From: Mycteria americana
Lineage: Eukaryota; Chordata; Aves; Ciconiiformes; Ciconiidae
Direction of reading: 5' to 3'
Assembly (NCBI RefSeq): GCF_035582795.1
Contig: NC_134368.1
Location: forward strand, 36,764,501-36,828,500
Length of the DNA stretch: 64,000 nucleotides
Shown here: positions 1 through 13,300 of the stretch, in pieces
How positions within the stretch are numbered: position 1 is the first letter of the stretch
Layout: every line of letters starts with the position of its first letter
Position numbers and translations under genes: made by a program
Notes under the pieces: generated by a model
Database searches by the model: none
Seen by the model: the letters and a program-made list of their open reading frames with translations, nothing else
What the model was told of the DNA's origin: nothing

Positions 1-3000
1 TCGAGCACGATGGTACGTAGGCGTTACGCAGATACTTTATAAATCAGTAATTTCATGCAAAGGCAATGTGTGAATAAGACTGCAGGTCGGTGGGGTTTGT
101 TTATTTTAAAAAAAAAAATAAATAAAAGAGGATGGTGGCTCTGAAGCTCAGCTGCCGTCCCCCCGCGAGGCTGCTGCACCGTGGCTGTCAGTCCTGCCTC
201 CTACCCCGAGCGCAGCGGCTGGGGAAAGGGCTGAGGCTCCTCTGCGGCTGGGCAGAGGCAGGCAGCTCCCCTCAGCACTGCCGGGCCCAGCCTCCGGCAG
301 CCAGCACACATCGCTGCAAACTTCAGAGACCTCTAATTTGTGCTGGGGGGAACCAGGTTAGAGCAAAGCCAGCTGAGAAGCCCGGGGTGCCACTTCACCT
401 CCTGGAACCCTATCAATGGCAAAGGGCTCCCTTCCTAAGCTGCTGCTAAAGCGGCTAACCTTGCTGTTGAGCGTAGGACACGGAACGTCACACTGATTTC
501 AGTTACGAGCTGGATGCAGCCTCAGTCCAGTAGAGAAAACTGCCCATAGCATGGTCCTGTGCGTGCTGGGCGAGGTGACAGCATGGGGGGGTGGTAGGAC
601 AATGTCAGGAAAGCCCCATTAGAAAGTTCCATGTCAGGCAATAGGGTTATGTGAGTTACCCAAACTTAACTGAGCACAACCCAGCAGAATCGAGACAGCT
701 CTCTCAGGACCAGACTGCAGTTACGAATCATCTCCCCTTCTAGAAGAGTTGCGTTACTCTGTGTGCCTATCTTAGGAATTATATGTTCACTTACCACTGT
801 AAACGGAAGCAAGTAAGAAAATGAAATAAAAAGTCTGATAAATCCAAATCATCCTAAAAAACACAAAATTATTCTTTAGGATATGTTTGATAAAGGGTGT
901 ATAATTAGTTTTATAAAGTACCGCAAGGCATATCACTGATTTACACTTGCACTCTTACATCATTAATTCAAAACGACATTGAGAATTATAAATTACAGCT
1001 GTAATATGCAGCTATGGCATATATAAAGTAGCATAAAAGAGCAACAAAGGTTTGTCCTTTACTTATAGTTGCGAGAAGCAATAAAGCTTATAAGCACTTA
1101 GAGAATTTCTGCTTCATTTTACAGCAGAATATTTATTCTTGCTTAGACTGGGAGCAATATTCCATCAAAATGTCATTAGTAATCCTGACTCTGTCCTGGT
1201 AGTTAGGTGGATACTATTATCAATGTAGCAAACAAATGACTCGCACTCACTGCTTCTGGTATATGTTATACAAATTTTAAACCATTTCTTTTTTTTTTTT
1301 TCACATGCTACAACTTAAGCTGTGAAAGAATCAAATAAATTAACCGCACAACACAATCCATAAATAGATCAACATACGCTATCTTGTTGCTATGAAAACC
1401 TTTCACTGAATATCAGTTGCAATAATGATTACATACCTGAACATATAGTAGGTCTGGATGAATGGATAAGGTTTATGCTCTACTAAAAAAAAAAAAAGAA
1501 AAAAAAAGTCAACACTTTGTGTTAAATATTACTGTGCCTGCAATGCTAACTTATCTTTAATATTTACTTTGAATGGGTACTCTTTCTGTCAATATTGTTA
1601 CTGACCTTGGGCCACATTTTCAGAGCATACATCATCTAGACTGCACTGAAATCGATGTCCAGGTTTTACACCAGCTGAGCATCTGCCTCTTGATGACACT
1701 CTAAAAGGCGAATTCCTGGTTCAGAACAGCCAGAGTATCTGCTACTAGCAGAAGAACCTACATAAACAGGGACTGAGATTTGTCTCAAGAGTAAATCCTG
1801 AGCTGGGGTGTGGCGGGGGGGGGAATCCACATGAAATCAGTGAGACTAGTGACTCAGACCCAAGTACATGACACCATTATGAAACTACTGTAAGCGAGGA
1901 CAGAATCATCACCTATGTTTTCTTACTATTACACCATTTTCTTGAGGCATTCCCTTGGCAAATAGACACAGCTATATTCTTCAGTGATGTATTCTGTGCT
2001 CTGTTTTCTTTAACATCAGTTCAAGTTCTTATTCCTCCTTTTCAACACTGCAGAAATTATTCTGTCTACATCTTCCAAGTAGTTTTACTGTGGCCCTTTC
2101 TACACTCCTGTTTTGTCGTTAGATGCAACTAAGAGCGTCTTCAGTTTGCCAGAAGCCAGAAAAAAAACCCAAACCTGTTTGCATATATACGAAATGTAAA
2201 TGCAACAACAAGAAGTCAAACTTAATTTATAGCTGATCTGAATCGCTTGTTTTGATTTCTGCAATTCTTTTTAACATGTGTAACCAAAGCAAAATAAATT
2301 TCAAATGAAAAAAATTCTCTCAAATCTTAAAAAAAAAAGGTGTTTCGTTTCATAGCGAAATTGCCAAAGGGACAACTCTTCCCTCCTCCCCACTCTTTTT
2401 TCTCTTTTCTTTTAGACTGAGTATGCTGGAAAGACAGACACATATGCTGTACTCAAAAAATATCTAGATCAAAACATTTCACACAACTGTGACCCTTTTG
2501 AGCATCCTGATGATTGAAATGTCTTCTCCATGACTTACGGGCCAGCAAGGTCTCCAACTCCTCCTTACAGAGGAAGAACTGTCTCAAACAGAGTCTTCAT
2601 ACTCTCCTGTGTATCAATTTACTTTGCCCTGACATGCTTATAGGAGAGAAGTCAAATGTTTTCAGTACAGCAGCTTTCATTTTTATGGGCTCTCTTCTGT
2701 TTTAAGTGTGTAACAGCGACAAGGGAGAGTGCTAGAAGGCTTTACTGCAAAACACATTGATAGTTTATTCCTGTTACATGAAGTGTTTGGAGACTAAGAT
2801 GCCTGTACAGCTCTGACCTTCAGCTCAGAAGAGGAGATTTTCCATCGGCCACGGGGTGTAGAAGTACCATGGGAGTACAGCTCGGGGAAAGTGTACTACA
2901 CCATCTCCAGCCAACACCACTGAAGCCTTCCTGTGTAACCACAGGCATGTCACTTAGTCTCTCTTTTCTCATCTATAAAATGATGATAATCTTTTACACC

Positions 3001-4762
3001 TCTGGAAAAATTATCACCTTTCCTTCAAATTACAGAATTTTCACAATCCTGCAAGTAATTACAAAACCTACCATGTATCTGAATATTTATAAACAAAACA
3101 AGCTGAACTTCTAAGTTTTTGGGTTGCTCAACCTCCAATATTATTCAATTCAAATAAATATTTTTCTTCTTTTTTGTGTGTGTGCGTTTCACTTGGTAGC
3201 ACAAAGGGATTAGAACTTCTCTCCGAGAACTTTTAATTTCTTCACTTTTCATTTCTCATCTGGGCTTTCCAGCTCAGATATTGGGCAGTGTTATTCCAGT
3301 TCATTACTCTCTTATTAAAAACCAAACCAAAACAAAACCCAATAAAACCTCCAACCCCACATTTTTGGAAAAATAAGGTATACAGTTCAAATCGGCAGAA
3401 AAAACAGGGCAGATTCATCATAAATTTCACCAAGATCATGTGCATCAATTGGATTTGATGGTGAAGGTGAGAAATAAGGCAGCAATGCTTTTCAAAGAGA
3501 ATCATCATGAGCACACTCACTTTGGAAAAAATGCATTCTGCTACTCACACGACAAATCCTCCCGTTTACACCGCTGCACTGTGGCTCAAATCAAGAGTTG
3601 TACTTCTGTACAGAGAAAAGAATGTGTTATGAACTCTACGTTCCTGAATGAATTATAGTTTATTATATTATATTACTTATTTTTTATAGGACAAATTATA
3701 AAATATGCTGCAACAAATTCTCGGCTGGTATCAGTTTACTGAGCTTCACTGAATTCCAAAGAGATTATATGATTTAAACTAGGAGAAGAGAGAGAAATTC
3801 AAAGTGCATAGAATACCAAAACCACCTAACACTCCTCAGGCTCAGGAAGACTCCACATGTAAGGTTACTGTTGTCCGAATTCCCTCATTGTATTCATTTC
3901 TCTATCAATAATATTCTGGCAACTAAATGGGGATATTGTAATTAAGATTTAGGAATTCATATGGCTGGGTTAAAAGAAGAGCTCATCAAAACATTCTGAT
4001 AAAGTGGAAACATTTTTTGATGATACAAGTAGAAAATTTAGCTGAATCATCTGAAACAAAATGAAGTGCTTGCTTCTGTTTTGACTCTGTTTCATTTTGA
4101 CTTGGTATTTAAAAAAACCAAAACCTGCTTCAGCCTAAGCTGTCAAGCAAGTTCTTTCAGATGAGCTCTCCCTGGCAGTGCAATTGCCCACTAGCTTGAT
4201 ACTGCTTTCTGCTGATTTCCACTGTGATTTATGCAAAATCTCATTCATCCGCAAACATGGCAGGAATTACTGAATTGTTTCACCTCAGGAAATGAACGGC
4301 TGGACACTACTCTAGTCTGATTTGGGTCTAATTCTGCCTGCCAAAACTAAATCCCACATTTCTTATGGCAAGCCTATTCAAAAAGCAGCTTCAACAGGGG
4401 AGAGGATCTACTCTCTGTGACGAGACACGTGCCAGTCGTGACATGGAACAAGAGGAAGAGCATCTTAGAGGGAATGAGGGAGGGAAGGTACCAGTAAGAC
4501 AGGAACAACACAAGTTCTCATTTCAATATGGCTTTGTGGACATCCTTCCATCTGAATGAGGACAGTATAATAATATCATGAACATGGTTCTGAATGCTCC
4601 AGTAGAAAAAAATCCCAAATATTCTAAAGTATTCTCTGTGTATCTTTAATTCTGCATGGTTATCATTATGTATATGACAAAGGACGGAGCGAAATACCAA
4701 ATGCTGCTAAAACAAATTCTAAAAATTAAACCTCGATCTTTCCTTCTTACAATGAACAATCT
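1..4762. other. Intergenic region downstream of the CYP4V relic
   Basis: No exon with convincing splice sites was found. A G+C-rich patch at about 130-460 stands out against A/T-rich surroundings. It has an open frame but no recognisable protein. The MIR-like piece near 2.9 kb is the only repeat I could name. In mammals the next gene after CYP4V2 is KLKB1; none of its exons was recognised here. Confidence 0.5.
2925..3015 (+). mobile_element. MIR-like ancient SINE fragment
   Basis: The run TGTGTAACCACAGGCATGTC, then ACTTAGTCTCTC, then CTCATCTATAAAATGATGAT fits the MIR core (GTGTGACCTTGGGCAAGTCACTTAACCTCT.. / CATCTGTAAAATGGGGAT). Edges are uncertain. Confidence 0.55.
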
Positions 4763-4919
4763 GCAGCCTTCTCATCTGACTCCAGATGACATTATCTGAG
4801 TGAAGAATCCGCTCTCTCACTGAGCCAAAGTCTTCTCGTGTTTGACTTGATTCCACCCAAAATGGCTTAAAAAAGATGGCTAGAATAACTTATTCACTGA
4901 TTTGTGGAAAGTGCTGGAT
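4763..4919 (-). pseudogene. Decayed CYP4V-like last exon
   Basis: In the frame that aligns with CYP4V2 exon 11 the minus strand reads QHFPQISE-stop-VILAIFFKPFWVE, then SSQTREDFGSVRERILHSDN and VIW. This follows living-gene residues from QRFAQIEEK to NNGIRIK column by column. There is an in-frame TAA at 4890-4892 and the acceptor AG is lost. Divergence is much greater than in the 30.7-kb copy, so this is an older tandem paralogue. An LTR element begins about 90 bp away at 5008. No other exon of it was recognised in 5-10 kb. Confidence 0.75.
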
Positions 4920-5007
4920 TGCATATTGTATTGAAATAAAAGCAGTATAGTAGTTCCATATCCTGCAATTACATGTCAACAATAGTCTTCCTAGAAATAC
5001 AGCCTAG

Positions 5008-6335
5008 TGTCATGGTTTAACCCCAGCCAGCAACTAAGCCCCACGCAGCCGCTCGCTCACTCCCCCCTGCTGAGATGGGGGAGAGAATCAGAAGGGTAAA
5101 AGTGAGAAAACTCATGGGCTGAGATAAAGACAGTTTAACAGGGAAAGCAAAAGCCACGTGCACAAGCAAAGCAAAGCAAGGAATTCATTCACTCCTTCCC
5201 ATGGGCAGGCAGGTGTTCAGCCATCTCCAGGAAAGCAGGGCTCCATCACGTGTAGTGGTTACTTGGGAAGACAAACGCCATCACTCCAAATGTCCCCCCC
5301 TTGCTTCTTCTTCCCCAGCTTTATATGCTGAGCATGACGTTACATGGTATGGAATAGCCCTGTGGTCAGTTGGGCTCAGCTGTCCCAGCTGTGTCCCCTC
5401 CCAGCTTCTTGTGCACCCCCAGCCTCCTCGCTGGTGGGGTGGGGTGAGAGGCAGAAAAGGCCTTGACTCTCTGTAAGCACTGCTCAGCAATAATGAAAAC
5501 GTCTCTGTGTTATCAACTGTGTTTTCAGCACAAATCCAAAACATAGCCCCGTAATAGCTACTATAAAGAAAATCAACTCTAGCCCAGCCAAAACCAGCAC
5601 ATTCTCCACCCCTTATTCCATACCATTTACATCATGCTCAGGTCCCACGCTAGCCAATACATCCTCATTAAGCACCCTCCCCCCTTTTCCCATGCTTTGA
5701 TACAATACACAGATATCATTCCCTTACTCTATGGACCACCCCTATGAAATGTCTGTAAAATGTCCATAACTGTCCAGAAATGTCCACAAAATGTCCATTG
5801 AGTTAATTTAGTCCATGACTTTGGGCTCCATCTCTTATGGTGGTCACTCAGGACAGGAGAGGTGGTGTGTTGTGTGGAGTTACTGGGCACCAAAGCCAGC
5901 TCAGGTGGGATCACTGCTGCACTTGTCCTGCTTCTTGTAAGGCTTGTCCTCCATTGGTTCAGGTGGTTCCTGCTACAGTAATTCCTATAACAAGCGACTC
6001 AGATCATGGGTTACAGCAATTTAAAGGTATATCCATTACAATCTCCAGCCCTGCTCCTTTTGGGCCAGACCAACACACATGGTGTGGAATATCCTTTTGG
6101 CCAGTTGGGGTCAGCTGGCCCAGCTGTGCCCCTCCCAGCTTCTTGTGCACCCCCAGCCTACTCGCTGGTGGGGTGGGGTGAGCAGCAGAAAAGGCCTTGA
6201 CTCTGTGCAGGCACTGCTCAGCAGGAATGAAAACATCCCTCTGTTATCAATGCTGTTTTCAGCACAAATCCAAAACATAGCCCCGTACTAGCTACTATAA
6301 AGAAAATCAACTCTAGCCCAGCCAAAACCAACACA
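5008..6335 (-). mobile_element. Truncated endogenous retrovirus copy (LTR, internal remnant, partial LTR)
   Basis: A complete LTR at 5008-5601, about 470 bp of internal sequence without a recognisable gene at 5602-6073, then a partial LTR at about 6074-6335. Flanks are CCTAG at 5003-5007 and CCCAG at 6336-6340, a 4-of-5 match that looks like a 5-bp target-site duplication. Read on the minus strand the LTR starts TGTGCTGGTTTTGGCTGGG and contains an ATATAAAG box (about 5319-5328), so I take minus as sense; the truncated copy is then the 5' LTR. The type is the common avian ERVL-like LTR; the exact family name needs a repeat library. No intact retroviral frame is present. Confidence 0.8.
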
Positions 6336-9300
6336 CCCAGAAATAACTGCACATCAGATGTCAAATAAGAAATCAGTGTAGACCAAATTCAGGATCATAA
6401 TAAAAATAGAAGACAGTTGCAAATATTAAACAACAAATTACTGGGTTTGTTTTGTAAGAGGTCGTCTTTGATTTTTTTCTTATAAATAGATTTGATTTTT
6501 TTTATAAATGGAGAGTAACATAACTGCCCAAGGCCTTGCTTCTTGCAGCTAAAACACCTGATGCTGGTTATTGTTAGACATTAGAGAAGACAGAATGTTT
6601 CAAATTACTGAAGGTTTCCAGTGTCTTGACCAGGCCCTGTAAATTGTCAAACACTAACTCCTGAGCAAGTTTTATGTGTCCCTTAACTACTAGCCTGGAG
6701 TCAGATCTGGAGGTTTGGGCGTATAGTTTTTTGCTAACTGACTGCCTCTCTTCACTCAAAATAATTTGCATTTTCAATGAACACTTTCCATCTCCACAAG
6801 CTACACTCCAGGCATGGATCAAAAAAGCCCATTTGTTGAGCAAAAGATGGAGTTATACTTAGCAGAGAACTCGCATTTTCAGAAGAATCTCAGATTTTTT
6901 AAAAATTTTTTTATAAAGTGAGTTAATTTAGGTTTTAATCCATGCAAACTATGCAGATCATCTTCTAATATGATCTGACTATGAACTGAAGTAGTACTAT
7001 ACTGGGAGGTTTGCCAGGGGGTGGCACCGATACTGCTTTTAGGAAGGAAAGTGGGGTATGGTTCTCCAAAGGCTTTTTGAGTCTTTTACCTGCTGGAAGA
7101 GGATTATCAGCGAGATGACATGTTAGATCACGCATGGCAAGAGGATCTGTATGCAGCAGCGTACTAACATCTATACATGAGTGTTTGTCTTTTGCAGCAT
7201 GAGGATTAAATCCAGGAAGGCAGGCGGATGCCTGGTAAGCACCACTAGTCCACCTCCTGCATGTGTCCCAAACATGCAGCTTTCAGAGCCCAAAAAGCAG
7301 TTTGTGTCAAGGTGGCTGGAAACCTCTAGTGCCTCTGAGGCAGCCCTGGAGGTGCTTTCAAGGAGCACCACCAATAGGTCACACAGAGGGTTTGCTGTCA
7401 GTTTTATTCATAACAGCTGTAAACCATCATCCAGAAACACTCAGGCACTCTATTTCTGTTATCCCAGTAGAAAATTGTGTCCTTTCTGTCACAATACAAG
7501 AGGGGTCTTTATATGAGACAAGGCTATAAACTTCTTACAGCAAGGCAGTCATATTTCAGAAGCAGAGCCAGGGCCAGCGCCACCCCATGATTAGCATTAT
7601 TGAGATTACCCGATATGAACCATTACTCAGGAGTAATATTTGGGTTTAGAGTTCATCCGCTACCTTCATTCCATCAGCAGATACCTAGCCATCAGGACAA
7701 AATCACCAACAACTACTATGCACATGCAGTCTGTCTTACACAATATTTTATTGTCCCATTACTTTATCAGGAAACCTGTCAAGGCTGCACTGCATTCCTA
7801 AATCCTACAGGGTTAAAAAAACCAACCAACCAAACAAACAAAACAAAACACAAACCCAAAGGGTTGTTGCTGACAACAACCAACAACTACACACCACATG
7901 ACTCAGGTTAAGAAAAGGACACACTCTACACCACCCAAGGTATCTAACATCTACCCTGCAGGCAGAAAGTTCCTGTTCTTCCAGTATTGATTTCCTCAAT
8001 GTTTATTTCCTTAGCAGCCTCAGATTGCTTCAGAACCAGTTTTCACAACAGAAGACGAGAGGTCACCACCTTTTCAGAACAGCTCTGAACACAAAGACTA
8101 TGGGATTACATCAGTGCTCATCTTGGCAAAGATACTATGTGCATCATTAAATAGGGATTTTCCACTTTGGTAACCCTGTGCCGGCATTTGAGCCCATGCG
8201 CTTTTAATAATGAGTTTCTCATTACAGTTTTATCTAGTTTTTGTCTCAATTATTTTTCTTGTTCCCATCAGAGATTATAAAGAAATTACAATTTACTTAA
8301 GATCCCATTATATGAGAAGAGTAGGGTACAAAAACAAAGTGCAAGCAGAAATACTGGTCGTTGTAGATAGATGTCACAAAAAATTATCTCCTTATGGAGA
8401 GAACTGTTATAGTTTGGTTCATTTTAAAAACTGTTTCCACAAAATAGATCCCACAGAAGAAAAAGAATTAATATTAGTTTTCATTTGTCTTGAAAGTCCT
8501 CAGTTTAAGGACATAGATAACAAAAAACATGGAGGTACCTCTCCAGGTTTCAACTACATACAGAATGCCCTGAGAAAACGTATTCTGGGTGCAAATCTTG
8601 TATACCTGAAAAGCTCACATTACCAAGTACCCAAAAGCATGAAATAATTCGTTAACTTAGAGTCTCTTTGGAAAGCATGTCATTTGTTTTATGTGTATTA
8701 ATGTAAGAAGGTAGTCTCAAAAGTTATCTCATTATAAATATAAGAATTTTTACAATCAGCCCTGTAAACTTAAATTCTTGTTATTATCTAGCAATGAAAC
8801 CTGTCTTTGAGAATGAAGGCTGAAGAATGTAACCATTTTGTCATTGTTACATGACTTTTGTCTTCTTAATGGCAAAAGAAAGGCAGCAATTAGAATAAAC
8901 TATTTGTCAAGGTCTGTGATTTCATTTATGTAAACTAAGCAGTTAAATCCTTTCTTTTTATAAGGTCCTCAGAAAATTATAAAACCTAGGTTTATCAGAA
9001 TATAAAGAATTCAACTGGTTCAAAGAAACCTCTAATTTACTTGGAAAACATGGGAATTATTTTCTCTCTATTCTGATATTCTACAAAGCACAGGAGTATC
9101 CCAGGTATTAAACCACTAAGTGTTGTTAAAAGGGCACAAGAAAACAGACAAAAGAAAAGGATCTGTAACGGTCAACAAAACCAGTAAGGACAGATTACTC
9201 CTTTCTTGCTCTGTAACACATTAATCATTAGAGGTGGACCAGTCCATATGAGCTGTCTCAGCTCTGAACTCCAGCTTCTCACCCAGTTCCCCTCTGCAGG

Positions 9301-10060
9301 TCGCCCACAGCCCCAGAACAACCTAAAGGCCATAGCACACCTAAAACCCCCACCACCAACCATGGTGGCAAGAGCAACTGCTGCATCAGCAGATAAAGAC
9401 AGAGGCATGGTTATCAGTGTGCACCCTTCTTCGTACAGTGCCAGGGGTCACGCTGGAGTAACACACACCAGCCAAAAGAAGTGCCAAAGCATAGGGCAGA
9501 AGTAAAGGGCAGACCAGCTAGAGGATCTCAGCTTGGTCTAGCACCAGCTTTTTCTTCAGTGCTTACAAAAGTCATGGAGAGTCTGTTCTCCAGATGTGTG
9601 GCTTGTTGCAGATTTTGACCTGTCCTGAAGGTACAAAGAGTCAGAAACTTTCACGGGTGCTTAAGAACGACTGTAAATTCTTACAAAGGAGGAGTGAAAT
9701 TATCAGAGATTTTTGCTTTGTCTTCATAGATGCAATCACCACCAAAACAGAAAAAAAATTGTGCCAAGTGGAAGAATTGATCACTTGTACCTTTCAGAAC
9801 CAAACAAACCTGAAAACTATACAAAGATTTGAGACTATCGGTTACCCCACAAATGGTATGGAATATAACCAGATCACTCCATCACAGGCATTACTGTTGT
9901 TACTACCATAATTTAAGGTTTTTTGCATTGTTGCAATAGAATAGTTTTATCCAAGTAGATAAGGCACTAAGATTTGATGTTTAAAGATTTGCACTTCAAA
10001 GATGAACATGAAATTCACATATACTAGAAAAGTAGAGCAATTTAGGGCTGTTACAACATC
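6336..10060. other. Intergenic or CYP4V2 3' UTR, A/T-rich
   Basis: No gene seen. A 145-codon open frame at 8210-8647 has no recognisable domain and lies in A/T-rich sequence, so I do not call it. The block at 9274-9347 is the only duplicated piece found. Confidence 0.45.
9274..9347. repeat. 74-bp block similar to CYP4V2 intron 1
   Basis: CTTCTCACCCAGTTCCCCTC and the bases after it match 24505-24577, just inside intron 1, at about 80 percent by eye in the same orientation. It could be a trace of the old tandem CYP4V copy or an unnamed dispersed repeat. Confidence 0.45.
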
Positions 10061-10063
10061 TTC

Positions 10064-10069
10064 TTTAAT
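10064..10069 (-). promoter_or_regulatory. Possible CYP4V2 polyadenylation signal (ATTAAA)
   Basis: The first ATTAAA on the minus strand, about 130 bp past the CYP4V2 stop. Another hexamer, AATAAA, lies near 8.0 kb, so a longer 3' UTR is possible. Confidence 0.3.
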
Positions 10070-10195
10070 GAAACAATCAGTAACAACTTTAGTTTCAACA
10101 AATTGCTGGACTGCCATCAAATGATCTGATATAAAAATGTATCTCAGCCTCAATAGCTTGGAAGTTTTTGGAAAAATAAATTCTTGAATTTCCTT

Positions 10196-10371
10196 TCATT
10201 CTGATCCAGCGTTTGGCCTGCTCTTCAGCTTAATCCGGATGCCATTATTTGGACGAAGAATCAGTTCTCCACTTATACCAAGCTCTTCTGGCTTTTGACA
10301 CGAGTCCACCCAAAAGTGCCGCAGGATGAGGGCTAGAAGAGCTTTCTCCTCTATCTGTGCAAAGCGCTGAC
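10196..10371 (-). CDS. CYP4V2: CYP4V2 coding exon 11 (last, with TGA stop)
   Basis: Residues 472-529 and the stop codon: [20 protein letters not shown], then [20 protein letters not shown], matching the human C-terminus closely. The acceptor is ACTCATAG. A decayed paralogous copy lies about 5.3 kb downstream at 4763-4919. Confidence 0.95.
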
Positions 10372-13300
10372 CTATGAGTTACAGGACAGCAAAAAAAGAG
10401 ATGTTATTGTCAGGTTGCATCAACAGTTGCTGCATTTGCATGCTCACAGTGATACCCCTAGGAACACAGGACAGCAAGGACTGTGCATCTGCCTTGAGAA
10501 CAGAACTGGCTTTAGGCCAAAAGCAAGGTCATATGGATACTACTGAAACTAGCACTTTTCTCTGCATGACAACTCTGGCCTTCCTGGGACAATCCACAGC
10601 ATGATCTTCCCACAGTACACAGAACTCAAACAGCAAAGAGGAAACAGTCAACACTTTACACCCAACTAATACAAAACACAGCTTTGTCATGTCTCTTGGA
10701 TGGACTAGGCATGGGGGAACAGATGACAGACCAGAGCAGAAGATGTAGCACAGGGACTGTGAGGAGAGGCAAATCCCACTGTTCCATACATGCAGAGAGG
10801 AGCAAAGGAGATATAACTGCAAGAGAACAACAGACAGACCTCCCTTCAATGAACACTAAGCATCACACACACTGATGATTAGGTAGCACAGAGGGCAAAG
10901 TTCAATTTGTATTTCAGAGAAAGGTGGAGGAGGAAAGGGGAGAACAGAGAAATATGAGGGAAACCAAACCAAGCATCACAATCCAGGCAGTTCACTCAAA
11001 CTAAAGTGAAAATGGGAACAGGACACAAAACCCAGTGCTCAAAACTTTTTCTGTGCTCCCCTCTGTATAATATGTGCAAATGGATGTCTGTACACATGAC
11101 GTATTTCTGCAATGATATTAATGAACCACCTCTCCTGCACATGTTCTTGTACACCCAGGAACTAGCTGGACTTGTAATATTAAATTGGATTCCTCTTTGG
11201 AACATGGGAAGACCTAGTCTGCTGTTCCTATGGGAAGGGCACCTATTCCCAATGAGACAAATTAAAACCAAACAAACAAAAAAACCTAATCCCACCCTCC
11301 CCAAAAGAAAACAAACAAAACCAAAAACGCAGAAGAACTTGTATTTCCTGTTCTTCTAAATGGCATAACAATCGCTGAATGTTCCCCATCTGCACTTAAG
11401 ATCAGTGCAGGGAACAGTCTTTTCATGTGTTCTATAATATAAACAACAATGCCTCTACTTTGAGCACAGATAAACGCCAAGTGTCTCAGTGGCACTCGAC
11501 AAGCTAAGTTGTGGAATGACAGTGAAAATACCAGAGCAACAATGGTGTCAGAAAGAGGGAAAGAATACATCAGTTGCAGACTGTGTGTTTGGGACACCCA
11601 GCTGAGATCATAAGATAGACAGATGAGACGTTTGCAGAGCAAAACAAGTGCAGGACATGAGCTTTCTCTCGCTCTGTCTTTCTGACACTGAGGATCAGAA
11701 ATCTGGAAGCAATCCTGCGCTAACACAGGAGCCCATTAACATGCTGCCAGGCTGCACAGGCAGTGAGGAGGAAACACCAGCATGAGAGACGTTGGCCCCT
11801 GGGAAGAAAGGAAACCCTCGGGAAGAAACAAAATGTGGCAGCTCAAGCAGCAGGCTTGCAGGGGAGACAGTGCCCAGAATTCAGGGGCAGGGAGGACAGG
11901 ACGTGACGAGCAGGCACATCAAGACCTAAATTTCTGATGCACTCACTGCTGCCACAGTTACCACACCAAGAGCAGCACTGTCACATTACAAGGGCTTACT
12001 CTTCAGCTACCTACCAATGCAGTTCCTGGGACCAGCTGAGAAGGGCACGTAAGCATACGGGTGCCTTGCCTTACAATTTTCAGGGAAGAATCGCTCAGGC
12101 CTGAACTCCTCTGGGTCAGGGAAGATCTCGGGGTCTCTATGCAGGGCATAAGTTATGACAAGAACATTTGTGCCTTTTGGTACCTGATATCCTCCTAAAG
12201 AGAAAAGGGAAAGGGAGAAGAAGGATCAAAACAACAGCAAATAATTGACTTTCTATACACAACAGCACAGTAAAAAAAAAAACAAAACCAAACAATGCTG
12301 CCCTTTACTTGGGAAAAACCTCCACTGAGGAGATGCTAGCAGGATAGGAAGTGGCAAATGCAGGACACTACTTACTAATACAGCAATCCTCTCTCAAGGC
12401 ACGGGCAAACAGCGGAACTGAAGGAAAGAGCCGAAGGGCTTCTTTCACAACACACTCAAGGTATCGAAGCTTCTTCAAATCGTCCATTATAACGGGACGC
12501 TCAGTGTTGCCTGTCCAAAAACAAATAGGGGAATGAACAAGACCAAAACTCCCATTTTTGGTTAAACAAACTCATCCCAGCTCCCTTCAGGAACTCTCAT
12601 CACGCACCAAGACCACATAGAGGAAGGCGCTACACATACATTAAACATGCATGCCTTGCCCCAAAGATATATGGTTGGCTGTACTCTCCTACAGACTTTC
12701 CAGCACCCATCCCAATCACCTCTAGCTATTGAAAGCTCCAGAAGGGCCACATGGCATCTTCCTACCTTCCCTTCTACATCTATAGGCTTATAATATACCA
12801 CATCCCCATTCACAAATGCAACCACCACCACAACCCCAATGAAAGGGGGATGGAAACATACCAAACACCTCATCCAGTTCTCTGTGAACCTTCTTCTGGG
12901 CTTCAGGATTACATCCAAGTAAGTACAGGGCCCAGTTCGTAGCAGCTGCTGTTGTATCATGGCCCTAGAGGTCCAGATGTACAGAGACATTCACCTCAAC
13001 ACCATTCCTGTGCACAAGTAGGCTTTGTAAATACTTAGGTGTGCAGGCAGTATGGAAAGTGAGACTTATTAGTCCAATGACCACGAGAAAAACAGAAATC
13101 AAGAGCGAAGAACTCTATCCAACATGCTGATTATCAGGATGTAAGATAACCCATGATTCTGTCAGGTGCCTGAAAACTGACCGAAAGGGAAAAGTGTTGA
13201 AATAACCCAAGCAAACATCCCTCTCCTCTGTCTCCCAGAATCCGCATGAACTATCAGTATCTACACAATGAAACAGATGTATATTCTTTTTGGTTACTAT

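Noticed and set aside
132-449. 105-codon plus-strand open frame
   Set aside because: G+C-rich patch with no recognisable protein and no splice or promoter support.
1-4700. KLKB1/F11 exons expected next to CYP4V2
   Set aside because: No serine-protease or apple-domain exon could be read on either strand.
8210-8647. 145-codon plus-strand open frame
   Set aside because: A/T-rich composition, no known motif, no splice context or neighbour that supports it.
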